Origin: Chaetorhynchus papuensis
Lineage: Eukaryota > Chordata > Aves > Passeriformes > Rhipiduridae
Length of the DNA stretch: 64,000 nucleotides
Direction of reading: 5' to 3'
NCBI GenBank assembly: GCA_013396525.1
Contig: VWYX01000747.1
Coordinates: 141,831 to 205,830, forward strand
The notes beneath the pieces were generated by a model. The model had not been told where the DNA came from, made no database searches, and worked only from the letters and a program-made list of their open reading frames with translations. Made by a program: the position numbers and the translations under genes. Shown here one piece after another: positions 1 to 14,400 of this stretch (position 1 is its first letter; each line of letters starts with the position of its first letter).

Positions 1-3000
1 TAATAATACAATAAATAATATAAAGTAATTTTGCTATAATAAAGTTATATAATTTTACCCATTACAATAGGCAATGACAGTAACAAACTATTTATGATGT
101 AATTAGTTAGAAAACTCTTGGGTGACAGGAGCAAATGCTGGAGTTTGCCCGTGCGTGAGCTGCAGGGCCTGGGAGAAGAAAGCTTTCAACAGAGGCAGAA
201 GAAAATCAGTGCTTTGATGTGTTTGGCTTTAGAGGTGATGGGACACCTCCCTGTGGCGGGATAAATGGCTGAAGTCCCCCAGATGGTTGGCTTGTTCAAT
301 CATGCTGCACAGGTGGGAGCCACGAGGGATGGAGACACCCATCAGTGCCTGGGATTTGAGGCAGGTGGGATAGAAAACTGCACACATGGCACCAGGGAGG
401 CTCTGGGTTGGGGTCCTTTGGCTGTCCCAATGGCACCAGGAGGGACAGCAGAAGGGATTCACCGCTTTTAAGGCCCAAAACCTCCTTTGCTTAAAAGGAA
501 AGGGGCCTTCTTTGCCTCCTTCACACCCCTCCTCCATGGCCCACAGGGAGGGTCTTAAAGTATGTGGCAACTAAGTCACATCTGCAAAAAATCTTTCATG
601 AAAAGTGAAGTGTTATTTATTTACAGGTTTATGTACGGAGTAAAAACTAGTGGAGTTTTCCTCCATGTACATCTTCAGGCACAGAACAGGTGCACAATGC
701 CCCATGTTGTTTAAATAATTGATTTGCTTAATATAAAAAGTAATAAAGAATTGCAGATGTTTTCTCACATGAGAATTCCTGCCAATCCCACCTATCTTCT
801 ACAGAGCTGGAAAATGACCTTTCAAAGAGTGATGTTAGTCGGTACCATGGGCCAATGCTTTGGCTGTTTTCAGGCTGATATTTATTTGCTGCTTGAGAGG
901 GCATTTATCTAAATATATCCAAACTCCAAGTGCACTCAGAAGGTTCAGTATTAACCTGAAAGTTCAGTGGTGAATTACTTATCAAAGTCAGATGAATTAG
1001 GGTAGAGAGAAGGGGGAGGAGAAAGGAGGAGGGGGAAGTCAGGGAAATAAATCCCCCAGTGTTTGCCACAGCCATTATGCTTATGTTCCCTACTGGAGTG
1101 GGCTTTTGCTGCCTTTTTAATTCAGCCTAGTTTATGCCTACTTGTAAATTTAATGGTCACTATTGTGACAGCAGATGTCCACTCAGTTCAGCTGCTCTTT
1201 AACATCATGTGGCATCCTGGCTGAAGCCAAAATGCAGAACAAGCTGTCTGAAACTCAAGCTGTCAAAATAAATCTCCACAGAGACAGTGTCTGCTAGTCT
1301 ATGGGAAGTGCAGTTTCAGAGACTGCGCTTATTGCCAAAGCAAATGCCAAGAGATCACCCATTGTGTGCTCCCAGCTACGGCCAGAGTCAAACTCCATCT
1401 TGAAATGACATTTCTTCTTGTAAGAAATCAAGTCTGGGCTGATGCTTTTCAATTAGTCCCTCTGCAGTGGCTTTCAGTGATAGAAATCACTGCTGGGCAG
1501 GACATAGTGTTGAAGGCTGCAGTTGGATGTTTCAGACAGTGCATGCATCAAAGTGTTTAAAAATGAGTTGATGGTTTAGTGGGAATAGTGGTATCAGTCC
1601 AAGCTTGCTAAAAGGGAGTGCAATAGCAGATGTTTGCTTTGGTTCTTACAGCACATCTTGAGAATTTACTTTAACCAAGAAAGAAATTGTTGGCAGGGAT
1701 AAATATTCTCCTTACCCCGCTGAAACTAGGTGCCTAACAGTCCTGCCATAACAAGAAAACAGAAAATCCAGTGAGGTATTTATCTTTACATGTCTGATAC
1801 CACTGAAAATCTGACCCAGAGCTTTGAAGTCACATCAGCTTCCTTAATAGTTTGAAATTTCACTCACAGTTTAGCTAGTACCAGGTTTCTCCTCTGACCA
1901 ACACCAGATGAGACAGAGCTTGTACCAATTTGTACCTATTGCCTACCCTGTATGAACCATCAGTGCAGTAGAGAAAGACTTGTCTTGAAGAGCAGCAGCT
2001 GAGATGATAAACTGCGATGCCTCATGTGTGAGACAGTGAGAGCGGACACAGGAATGAGAAAAGAATCATGTTTATTCTACTTGGGATCACTATTCATTCA
2101 AAGTACAAAAAATACCCAGTAGAGTCTGTGAAATTGAACATATTCACCGTAAATGTCCCAGGACGATCCCTCCATCCTCCCCTCCTCACAAGCAAAGTGT
2201 GCCAGTGCTGGAAAAGGCTGCGGCCTTTTCCACAGCCAACTCACAGACCAAGGGTCGCAGCAGGTGAGAGCTGCTCCTCACCGGGGCTGGGTGCAGCAAA
2301 TGACCCAGCTCATGTCTCCAGTCAGCTGAAAAGTGAATATTTCTGGTTCCCAGTCAGCTTCTGCAGACCTGACTTAGAGGAAAGTCCTTGAGCAGTAGGT
2401 GCACTCCGTTCACCACAGGAAAACTTCAGGACAGCCTTGGTTTTTCAGGAGCTTGCCCATCCAGGGCCGTGGCAGGCTGAGTTCTGCACAGCCCAGTGCT
2501 CCTGCTGCATATGTGGGCAGGACCCAGGCTTACATACAGCAATCCTTGCAACTCGGCACAAAAACTGCTACTGGAAGGACAGTTTTTTCCTGACTCTAGT
2601 AATCAGGCTGGGACAAATGAACTTTATAAATGAGGAATAGATCTATTATGTACCACATGTTTCATCAGTTAATTTGTTGCATTAAAATACATAATTTTAC
2701 AAAACTTTATTTGTGAACCTAAAAATCTACACAGTCCAGTGATAGCAGTAGCATGAATTATGGGGGATAATTCAGGGACTGACAAATTCTCCCAGTACAA
2801 GAGAATTTCCTTATCATTAATGGAAGGTATACAGGGAGTGCTATCAGAAACTATTGTTGTGTACCCCTGTTGCTGATATTTATGTTGAGATCAGATAAGT
2901 TGCTTTTTCCATCAGACCAAGTAACCTGACATAACTCAAACCCTGCTGTACAAGGAGGACTTGAAAAGCCCATGCAGAACTCCATTCCAGCCTGTGAATT

Positions 3001-4497
3001 TTGTAACCCACACTGTACATACACATCCAGAATGTGAGTGGAAGTCTTTCCAATAAATTTACAAACACACATTTCAGAACAATTCAGCAGGCTTTATCCG
3101 TTACCATTGCAACTTGGCTGAATCTTTCCCATTCAACATTTGGCAGAATATATATAATTTTCTTCATGAATAATATTTATTACAAAGAGAAAAATATTAT
3201 ATACAGTACTACTACATGAGGACTTGAGTGGAAAATTACACGTCTGGGAATTACTTTGTGATAAGCACTCAGATCCAAATTCCAATGAAGCTGCAGAACT
3301 TAAATGACTGATCAGTTCACCCTGACTATGGAAATACGTTTAGATTAATATTAGACAGGTTTTTTTCAGGGTGCTTGAACTTGTAAAATGTTTGAAACCC
3401 AAAAGTCTGCACTGAGCCACTGCCACCACTGAGGCCATAATCAGGAATGGCTGATGTGTGTATGGCCAGTGGTCAGACACCGCATCACTTTCTGCTGCTC
3501 TGCACAGAGCAACTTCTTTCTGTGACCAAGTCACAAGTGCCTGGCTGATGGTGTGGGTCTTCACCATCAGTTTTGCCAGGAGCACGGGCAGCAATGACAG
3601 GGCTGGTTTGGGAGATTTTTACAAAACTGTCTAACGTAGGTTTTCCAGTATGGTTATGAAGCATTATACCACCACACACCAAGTGCAAAGTAGGCTATTG
3701 TATGATTTTTATCTAGCACAGCTGGTATAAAGCATATTCTGCTAATTATAATACAGATACAGAATGCCAGCTAGGACTGATATTGAAAAACCTTGGTTCT
3801 GTTCAGTAATGTCTTAAGAATAGAGTTTAGGGCCAAAATGCAATCAGAAAATGTTATTATGCCTTCTTAGGAGTGGAATGGGGTTTGGCTCTTGATTTCT
3901 ATCTCCTTTGCACATTTCTCTGAATTCAGAGCATAGATGATGTTGGACGCATTAGAAAGGGTTTCTGTACATCTGTATTTAGTGATCTTTTAAGCGTCAA
4001 ACTGCACATTTCATGCAAACATGGGGGATGTAAAAGGTGAGACTCAATCTTCACCTTCTCAGATATTTGTATCAAAATTACTAAATGGTCCCCTGTTTGT
4101 CAACCAAAAATAACATAAAAAGAGCTGAGAATAAAGTACTTTGCAGATTGCAGGCAGGTCCTACACAACACCAAGCAGAGCACACTCAGAAATGTTGCTT
4201 AATGACCTCACACACAGTGTGTGCACTTCATTTTACAGGAAAAAGAAGCAAAAAGAAGTGGTCCAGGAGAATGAGGCCATTATCACAGAAGCTTTTGACT
4301 GGGTACAAAGCAGCAAACCCCAAATGGTGTGAGCAACATGTTTCTGTAAAGCTTGGGCACCATCCACCCTCTTGCATCCTCTTCCAGAACACATCAGAGA
4401 CAGAAGCATGGGTAGGGTGGCCTGCAGTGCTGGAGCAGAGTCACAGATAAAGCCACGTGTTTTCCAGTGGGCGAGCTGACAGTCAGCCTAGGTACTG
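1..4497. other. LRIT1 3' flank, including an undelimited 3' UTR
   Basis: No exon of a neighbouring gene is recognisable. The LRIT1 3' UTR must begin at 4497 on the minus strand, but no poly(A) signal lies close to the stop; the first minus-strand AATAAA noticed is at 3181-3176. LRIT2, the expected next gene, has no LRR-coding segment here. A purine-rich stretch at about 1003-1040 is low complexity. Confidence 0.6.
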
Positions 4498-5483
4498 TCA
4501 GCAGAAGTATTCATTAGGCTGTCCCTCAATCTTTGGTATGGCTTCCGAGTCCACGCTGGAGCGGGCAGACAGCAGCCTGTTCGACTCGTCGGGGGTGTGC
4601 CTGGTCAAGTATTCTCCTTCCACGACTTTTGCCTTGGCCCCGGGAGACAGGCTTTCAAAGGTGACATAGGATTCCTGATTTTCCTTGGGTTTTCGCACAA
4701 AGCATTTTTTGCAGCGCCGTTTCAGCGCTCCACAGCAGACCACCAGTGTCAGAGGAACAGCAATGACACAGGCCACGCTGATGACAACCACATTGATGAG
4801 CTTCTGTGTCCCTCCCGCACTGAAAACTTCATCTGTGGAAAATATGATGCACTGCTCCTTCCTGGGGATCAGCCCTTTCACACAGACACACACGATGTAT
4901 TTGGTCTTTGGCAGCAGCCCGTAAACAGTGACCTTGGTCTTCCCTGGCTCCACGTTGATCCGCCGCATGTCCCTCTCTCCAAAGACAGCGTAAAGGACAC
5001 TGAACTCCGTGGTGTTCTTTGCCATAGGTGCCTTCCAGGCCAGGGTGATGCTCTGGTCGGTGTCCCCTATCACCCTGACAGACCTCACCATCCGCTCTGG
5101 CTCCTGCTGGCCCTTGGTGGGGCTCACCAGCAGATTCTGGGGGTCGCTGTCTTGTGCCATGTCTGGGAGGAGAAGCCCGTCTCCAGTAGCCGCTCCAGCC
5201 CCCAGGGTGGGCACAGTGGAGGTGGTGATGATGTACCTTGCCACCAGTTCGTCATTGTAGGCAGCTGCCTGCATCCCGCTTGCCTTCCCGTTCCACGTGC
5301 CTTTGCCATTAGGGGTAGGGTCATCCGTGCTTTCGGAGTCTGTGATGATGAGTGAGATGAACGCCTCTGTTGCCCCCAGGAAATTCTTTGCTTTACAGAT
5401 GTACTCTCCAGAGTCAAGGTAAGAGACTACAGGCAGGCCCAGGATAGACCAGCTCATCCCATCACTGGAAATCTCTTGGTGAA
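4498..5483 (-). CDS. LRIT1: LRIT1 coding exon 4: Ig second half, FN3, membrane helix, cytoplasmic tail
   Basis: The acceptor is CTTGCAG. The exon begins VHQEISSDGMSW and contains the second Ig cysteine (GEYICKAKNFLG), a low-complexity linker, an FN3 domain (RMVRSVRVIGDT to IIFSTDE), the helix INVVVISVACVIAVPLTLVV, a basic CCGALKRRCKKC stretch and the tail RLLSARSSVDS to NEYFC. The TGA stop is at 4500-4498. A 252-residue frame open on the opposite strand here is a shadow of this exon. Confidence 0.97.
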
Positions 5484-8400
5484 CTGCAAGGCAGGAAAAA
5501 TGGTAAATAAATAGGCAATAACAAATGGAATTAATACCACGTTTGTAAAATATTAAGACTCCATCACCAAATATCTGCTCAATAAAGTATATGATAAAGA
5601 ATCATCATTTCTGCTTGCCACCAAGAACATTACAAAATCAAAGTAAATCTAAGAAAAGGACAGTAACACTATAATTAGATTGTGTCAGGATTTAAACTGC
5701 TTCAAAATGAATGTGAAACATTTGATGCTATTTCCTCCAAATGGATATACAGCTTGAAAACATAACAGGAAAGGATCTTCCATTAAAAATAAAAGCTTGA
5801 AAATTCTTATGTAGGTACAATACTTAAGGAGCAGGCTGTTACATGATCTATTTGAGCATTAGATGCAGACCTTGGAGGCAAAGAAAATACAAACAGTGGA
5901 GATTTTATTGTAATAAACACACATGGACTAGCCTAGAGTATAGGAAAATAGTTGGAAGATAATATCCTTTTCTACTGCTTAATTATTACAGATGCTTATC
6001 CTTACACAGGTGTGATTACCACCAAATGATATGTACACAGCTGAGTGTTGCTTTGCTCACGTGATTTACTTGGAGGCTAAAACTAGGGGGTTTTGCCTTT
6101 TGCTATTGGTGCAGAGGAAAAAAAAAAAAAAAAAAAGAAGAGTTGGGATCTTGTGGAAGGGTAAAGCACCCTCTTCATTATTTAACCAGCCTCCTTAGGA
6201 TGGACACGCACTGTCCCAGGTAAAGGTAAGAGGATGCAAACTTCTCCCAAGCCCTCTTGGAGTCAGGATCCAGCCTTGGCTACCTTGCCCCTTCCAGTGG
6301 CAGTGAAATAGAAGGTAGCAGAAGTTACTTTTTCAGTTTAAGTATTTTCTGAATGGGTATATTAAAAAGCATAAAGCTATGGGTCTGCCTATGGCAATTA
6401 TCTGCACATACAGGCTGTGGGCTGTTTCTCACTCCTTTCTGTTCAGAACACCAGCATTTCAAATAGTCACGTTATAGCATTAGCACAAAAGCTGCCATTG
6501 CTGAGAAATAACCTATCTTTTTAGCCAGCTTTTTATTGAAAGGTGCTAGCATCTGATTTAGTGGGGCACAAATACATCATTTTCAGTTGTAGCTCAAAGT
6601 AAACTCAACATAGGCTTTCAGGAAGTCATCCCCTGTTGTATGTTTTGTGGTGGCTCTCTTTCAAGTATAAGGAGGGATGTTTGCAGCATGGTGGGTACAC
6701 ACTGTCTTTATGAGGAGCAGCTCTGCTACATCCTGCACATCATGTACAACAGAGCAATGACTTGTGCAGATCTCAAAAAATTATATTTATTCCAAATGGT
6801 TCTACTGCTGTGAAAGAAAATTGCTCTCTTCCCTGTTCTGTGCACTGAGGAGCCCTGTAACCCTTTGAAGGGCAGACCCCATTAGCAATTTATCTGCTGA
6901 GTTTCGATCCTCTGTGAAAGTCAGGGCAGGACTAGGATAATGGAGTATTCAGGGTAGGTTGGAAGCAAGAAGGTTCAGATCCTGACTGAAAACTTGTAGG
7001 ACAAAAACCTAAGGACAACTGTCTTCAGTAGAGCAAAGGTTTCTTCCCTAAATTCCCCACACATTAAAGGACCAACATTGCACTTAGAGCTCCAAACATT
7101 CTTGTGAATGGAAATGAAAACATGATAAGTCACAAAACCAGTGTCTGTTTGAAAGGTTCCCCCACGGGAGGCGTTAGCACAGAAGAGGTGCTCAGACCAG
7201 GTGGTCAGGGTTTCTTCCACAGAGCTTTTTCCCCAGGAGACCTTGTCGATCTATCAGAAGGGAATGATTCCTTGGGGACATTCCCAAGAAGTGTTGTATC
7301 CTTCAGCAGTTTAGTGGCTTTTTTGTCTTATATACCAGTAATGTTGTATGTTTGCAACCTTTTCTTGCTTCTACAGCAGATCCGACTCCCAGTCGAATTC
7401 GCATCAGACATCTCTCCAACAGAGATGTTTGCTAATTGATTAGCAATAGAATAGATTAATAAAATATAGAATAGTTCAGTAGGAAGCCTTTTCAGTGACT
7501 GAATAACTAACTGAAAACAGCTTATTGCTACAGTTGGAAATACTTCATTTCTTTAGTTCCAACAGATTTGCAGAAAATCCCTTGACTTGTCTCACCACCA
7601 CAACTGCTATGAAACAAAGCAAAACCAGTTTCTTACACATGATAATACACATTTATCTGATAATATTTAGACCAATGTGTAAGTAGTTTTATAGTCTACA
7701 GAAAATCACAATGCAAGAGTGGATTACACCTGCTACAGCTCTGCCTCGCTCATTCCACATGTGCAGAAAAGCTTGAACCAGACCCACCTGTGCCGTTCAG
7801 CTGAGCCCCATCAGCTCTCCTCCAGCTGAGCTCGGGGATGGGCACGCCCGTGGTCCCACAGCGCAGCAGCACCGTGCTGCCCAGGATGGTCTTCACCTTG
7901 GCTACAGACGTGTGCACAACGGGGCTCTGGCACTTCCTCAGCTCCACCTGGCTGAAGAAGACTCCTGCGAGGCTCCGGGGCGTGAAGCATTTCAGCCTGG
8001 GCTCAATGAAGGCTATGTTAGGAGACTGGAAATTTAGGAAATGGACCATTTCATACAGACTGCAGTCACACGCCCAAGGATTGTCTTGCAAGCCTGTCAA
8101 AAAGAAATCAGGGCACTAAGTCACTCCAACAGCACCTTTTGTTTCTGCCACTTTTGTTCCTATTTTTCAGCAGGACAAAGTGTGATAGGCTCCCAGTCTG
8201 CTCTGCAAGAACTGCCTGTGCAGGAATATGTGGGGTGGGAGGTGTGCCCCCCCCACTGCTGCTGGCTGAGCCTGGTGGATCCCACAGTTGCCAGAATGGA
8301 ATAAATGTGGCTTGCTCAAGTATCTCAAAATCTGGATCTGAAATCATATTCTTTAAGGTCAAAGCAGGATTATTCATATCATGAAAAAATTGTGATTTGT

Positions 8401-11400
8401 GCACATAAAGAAGCAAAACATTTAGTTCCAGGATGAAAAAAAACAAGTACTTATGGGAGAAGGGGTGTGGCTTCTTTTGGCATGAGGAGACTATGAAGTC
8501 TCTTTGTTAGGCCAGAAAATTCTTCTCACTGGACATTCTTAAAATATTCGCCAGATTGTCATGCCACTTTTCACACCTGTAATAGCTGTAGCTGATTTTA
8601 CTTGCCCATCATTGTTCTCTTCCGGCCCTGTTATTCTAAGTTATTTTCATTATTTTGGTAATCAGTTGTTTTTCCTGAAATGCTAATTTATACTGGATAA
8701 GATGAAAGAATTGTTTTAAGGATTAAACTGAAGAGTATGCCTGTTATGGTATATACAAAAACATAGAGAGACCATAACTATATTAAGGCTATACACATAG
8801 AACAAGTTATATTGAAAAACACACTCCTGTTTCATAGACTTGGAATGTTTCTCTTCTTTATTCTGCTCTCCCAGTTTGCACCTATTGAATTCCAATTCTG
8901 AAGAAATGAGACATTATTAAAAATAGATCTATGAAGATACTACTGAAAAAGCAAATTTGGAACTAGAGTAATGCATATCCATGAACAGAAGTTGCTGTAT
9001 TCTGATTAAATCTGTGTCATCCTACTTACAAATGTTCACATCCAGCTGTGCTGGGGCCAGGTTGTGGTCTCTAATGATTTCAGCTAGCAGAACTGGCACT
9101 AGGATTTTAATGCCATCTAACCCCAGGCACACATTTGAAGCCTAAGCCAGGAGCATGGCTCCCAGGCCTCCTGCCTGCCACAGGAACAAGCTCTGCTCCC
9201 TCCAAGGGGGCTTCGCCTCCTCTGTTCCATGCCCAGCCCAAGGATGTGCCTTGGGGCTGGCACCTGCCTGAAAGTGAGGAGTACTAACATTCCCTCACAC
9301 TGTTTTAAAGATGCTGCTGAAAGTTTTCCTCTGAGTGCATTCTGTATCTTCATCCCTGGGCTTAGAAGAGGATCTGAAAATGATGAGTCTTGGAAGGAGG
9401 TCAATTCTTACAAATTAATATGTTAAAGTGAAGGGGACTAAGTAAATAATGAACATGCAGCTTGGCTTTGTTGTTTTACGGCATTTTTGCTAGCAGCTCA
9501 CTTCTAGTTCATGCACTAGATAACAAATGATCCCAGATTCCCTGGCAGGTGCCCCAGCTCCAGCTGAAGCTGCAGCACCCACAAAGCCCCAGTGAGCCCT
9601 TTGCTGCCCTGCACAGCACAGTTCCGTGGGCTCACATGGGCAGTTGTCACGTGGAAAAGCTTGCACCCTCAGCACAGACTATTAGCCAGCAACTTAGCAG
9701 AGGAATTACTTCTTCTTGAAGGAGTCTGCAAGCAGGGGCTCTGAAGAGGAGTCACAGTGATGCATTTCAGACAAAGGAATGGATTGGGCTGACTCTTTTT
9801 ATTATTCATGATTTTTTATGCCTCCATGAGAAACAGTCATGGGCAGGGTGAAACAGAAACATGCAGCTGTGTTTTCCCAACCTGCTCCTGTGAGGGACAT
9901 GCATTTTATCTACCTGGTTCCTATGGGTGTCCACAGCATAGAAGCTGTTGTGTCTATACATTACTGCATTAATTTTAGCATTATACTCATATGCCTACAT
10001 GAATTTTTTAGGATCCTGGCACAATCAACCTGTGCACAGCTGGATACTACTCAGTTTGGCCATGTGCATCAAGGCATGATCTGTTCTTCTTGATAAAACA
10101 GTCTCCAAATCTATATTGGATAGAATAACATTTTTACATGTAACTTGACTCTAAAAATAAAAAGGGAAAAGTAAGACCTAGGCAGTCTTGCCATGAATGA
10201 AATGGGCAATCCCAAACTGCCAGTTTTGGCTTAAAGAACTTGTTACTGCATCTGGCAAAACAGGATAATGAAACACCTGCTCCTTCCTCTCCTGATGCTA
10301 GTGAAACCTTCAGCAACATCTGCTAAGGATGCTAAAAGCTTTGTAGGTGGCATATCGTATCTTTTTGAAGACTTCTATCTCTTTCCACTGTAATCCGGTT
10401 TTAAAAACTTTGCCTCCCTAAATTTATCAAGGGAACAAAGTGCAGCAGGTACTTGGCAGAGTGAAAGGAAACTTGCAGTGCCTCTGCTGAGATTATCAGC
10501 AGGTGCCTGAACTCACACCCTTGGCTGCAGAGGCCATGCATGCAGATGCCCACACCTCAGTGACCAAACACACTCAGTGGGGCTGGGTCAGCACACGGCA
10601 GGTGAAGACAGCAGATGGCAACAACTCTGAGCCATCATGAGCCTGCCATGGATTTGAACAGTGAACAATGGCTAAAAGACCATGTAGTAATCCCCTGAAC
10701 TAGGAAATGTGCTCAAAACCTCACCTGGGAATTCTACAGCTGAGAGTCAGCTGTGAAATACCCTGACACAAAAATGGATAATTGCCCCAAAGCCATACCT
10801 CTGAGGAGCCAACAACTGCCACAAAAAAAGGGTATTCTTGGAGCTTCATAGCTGCCCTTCAAGACAGCACTGTCTTGGTGGGTTTGGGTAGACTAGGGTT
10901 TAATTCTGTGTGAACAGTTAAACAAGGCTCTGGGAAGAGACAGACTGGCAGCTCTGACCCAGATTTTATGCTCAGTCATGGCATTATTCCTCTTTAATGT
11001 GGGCATAATAAATTATCCATCCTTTCATTTAGTTCTGCTTAAAATGGGTCAATTCCATACACAGTGTTACTAGAAAAGAGCACACAAATGATGAAGAGCT
11101 GTAAACATATTTGCATTTCTATCCAAAATGGCAGTGGCAATAACTAAAAAAGCCTTGAGCAAGAGTCACCCTTTTTGTGCTACTAAGATTCAAGCAAGTG
11201 ATCAAATTTATGGCATAATAAGCTGGGTGTGATGAGCCTGAGGTGAGTTTGTTAATATACAAATGAATTTACACATATTATTCGGGGTATTAAATTGTAT
11301 ACATACAATAGCAGTGTACTTGCTATGGTAACCGCAGTGGGTGAAAATGCTGAGGAACTCTTGACATTTGTGCCCCCTGAAAATTGGCAGGCACGTCTCT

Positions 11401-14400
11401 TACCTAGGATGATCTTGGAGTTATCATTGGGGAAGTAGGGAACAGCCTGGAGGTTGGCCCAGGTGGCAACGAGAGCCTGAGGAAGAGTCATCAGCTTGTT
11501 GCTAGACAGATCCAGGTATGTGATATTCCTGACATAACGAGCAGCATCGGGAGGGATTGAGGTGAGTTCGTTGTTGTGTAAATCCAGAAGCCTCAGCTGC
11601 GGCATGCCCGCCAGGCTTTCCCAGGGGAATGATATTAAGTTGTTCCCATCCAGCCTCAGCTCCTGCAGACGACGAAGGCCCTTGAAGGGGGTCCCGCTGA
11701 GGCTGGCCAGGGAGTTATAGGGCATCCAGAGGTACTCCAGGTTGTGAAGCAGGTGGAAAGCCTCTCCTGGCACCCTGCGGATGGCTGTCTTTTCTATCCG
11801 AAGCTTGGTTGTGTCGACAGGGATGTTCACAGGAGGGAGGGTCATCTCTGGGTCGTTACACAGCACTGTCCTGGTGGGGAAAGACACGGACAAGCAAAGA
11901 TGTGACTTTCTTTTATTTTGAAAAGGTTTTGAAACCTTATTTTAATGCAAGATTTTGATCTGCCTTTTTTTCCCAAGATTTATTGTCATTTCTTCCTTGC
12001 TGCTGAACATCATCACCATAAATACATCAACTTGAAGTAATTCTGTACCTTCTGACTGCAGAGATCACAGTGTTTTGCCTCTCCTGGAGTGGTTTGAGTC
12101 TGAATCTGGTGCTCCTGTTGGTTTTTGCTTTCAATTTCTTTTAGAGTACTTACGATAGACATCAGTGACAATATTCACGCACAACAGAGGATTCTAGTGC
12201 AAGTTAAAACAAAGGGATCCATAAATTGAACTATAAAAGCCATACAAAAAGAAGCCTTATTGACATGTGGGAGAGCAAGAAGTCATATAAATTAAATATG
12301 ACACAGAACCTCTGGTTTGAGAAATGAGGATAAGAAAGCCAGTTAACAACTCATTGGAAATACTCTAGAGTAAGCTCCTCTTTACTATGGAAGGTGTGTA
12401 GAGATGGTAGCAGCCACTGCACCGCAGGCACGCGTAGTCATGAGAGCGAAAGCACGGAAAATTAACTCTTTGGAAAATGCTATACTGAAAGCAAGGCAGA
12501 TTTATGTGTTTTAATCATTTCTTCCTATTTCTGATCTCTAGAGGTCAAAGCGTGAAAAGCCTATGCTGCGTTTTTGCAGCCTTCATACAAGAAATTGTGA
12601 ATTGGGATCATAGGGAGCCATGAGAAATGAAGGGAGACAAAACAGATCTCTCAGACTGAATTTTAATTTGCCTATCAGCAAGTAGGGGAAGGCAAGTTCT
12701 TAACAAAATACCAAGCCACCTGCAAAAGGTATCAGGTTAGATAGGTGTGTTCTGCTCCACGTGCTGAACGAGACACCACAAGAAATGTAATGTGATCAGT
12801 CAAGTAACATTTTCTTATCACACTGCCTCTATAAACAGAATATTAAAAAGCTGTCAAAACCAGATTGGTTTTGGCTGAAAGCAATTATTACTCCACTATC
12901 AACAAAAACATATCACACTGCTGAAGTGCTCAGGCAGACTTCCCAGATTTAAATGCTATTTGAGCCTACAGTTAAATTGTTAATTTATAATCAAAACACA
13001 GTACATTACTGTCACCAAACACTTTTATTGCAGCATTAAATCCTGCCCACCCTCTGCTGAAAATTGAGATATTGAGGAAGATAAAAATCTATCAAATAAG
13101 AAAAATCCAGAAATCCCCTTTCAATAAAACATTTTTTTGTGTGTAGTCATGTCACAAAATGTTCACTAACAGAAACACCATGGCAGTAAAGCAGAATGCT
13201 TCTCACAGCATCCCTAAGCTCTGTCAGTGAGCACTAAACATATAATCTATGGGATAATCTCCTTCTAGTGAGAAATATGAAACATAATGCAGAAAAAAAG
13301 GTGGCATTATGCTCCTTAAGGGACTAATGGATATTTGCTTTATTATGTATCTTACGGAAATGCACAACAGCTTTTTCCAGTCACTGAGAGGAAATTCCCC
13401 TGGGAACTGTGACATTTATGGAGCAATAATTGGCTCTCATGCTGTTGCACTACCTTTTAACAATGGCAGGTTAGTTGTGTCTCTAGCATGCTGCTTCTTA
13501 CTGGGAAAGTTTCTAGTATTAAATCTATAGCACCATAAAAGAGTTAAGAAAATAGAGCTATTTCAAGGGGTTCCAAAATACTTCATTTCAGTAATAAAAA
13601 AATATTTCAGTCTAGAAAAGTTTTATTACAAAGGATTTTGCAAATACTGTATCTCTGTCACAAAACCTCTGCTGTGAACCACACCTTATGAAAATATGGC
13701 CTCTATTTTCTTTTAGGTCAGATACTTTGTGATTACCCTTCAGAAGGACTCTCTCATACAGTCCTCCAGAGGAATGTATGTACAATGGTTTTGCATTCAA
13801 AGATGGATGTCCTTCTGGTCTCGTCTTCTTTTGTAATGGAAAGTTTCCAGTCTGAGAATGAATTTTTTTTTTTGGTTACTGTCTGGTTTTTTAGTTCATG
13901 CTTGTCTAACGTCTATTGCTATGCCTAAAATCTCCAGCTGAAGGGTTTTTAAGTAAATTGCTGGGTTTGGTACCACAATGTGAATCAAATCTAGTCATAT
14001 TTTAGCAACAAACCAGCAGAGCAGAAGAAATAAAACCTTTTAAAACCAGAATTTTCAGCATAAAGGTAAAAAAAAAAAAAAAAAGTTGTTTAAATTTTGT
14101 TCTCTTTTTGCCGTTACATCAGCAATAATTATGTCACTTCTGTTCTCACAGAGGAGATGGCCGAACACTTTCTCTGAAATCAGCTTACTGTGTTTTCAGA
14201 AGCTAATCCTCTGCAAACATAGCTAGAGCGCACAGCAACTGGAAAAATAATGGCCACAAAGTCCAGACACAATATTTTCTCTTGCAAGCATCCTTCCAGA
14301 GGAGCAGGAACACCCCCCGACCCCGCTGCGAGAGCGCCCGGCGTACCTGGCTTTGGTGCCCTCGCCGAGGCTGTGGAAGGAGCAGCTGCACTGCGAGGGG

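Noticed and set aside
1..4497. Possible LRIT2 exon next to LRIT1
   Set aside because: LRIT2 is expected on this side from human synteny, but no leucine-rich-repeat, Ig or FN3 coding segment is visible on either strand.
4597..5355. 252-codon open frame on the plus strand
   Set aside because: It is antisense to LRIT1 exon 4 and arises from that exon's GC-rich codon composition.
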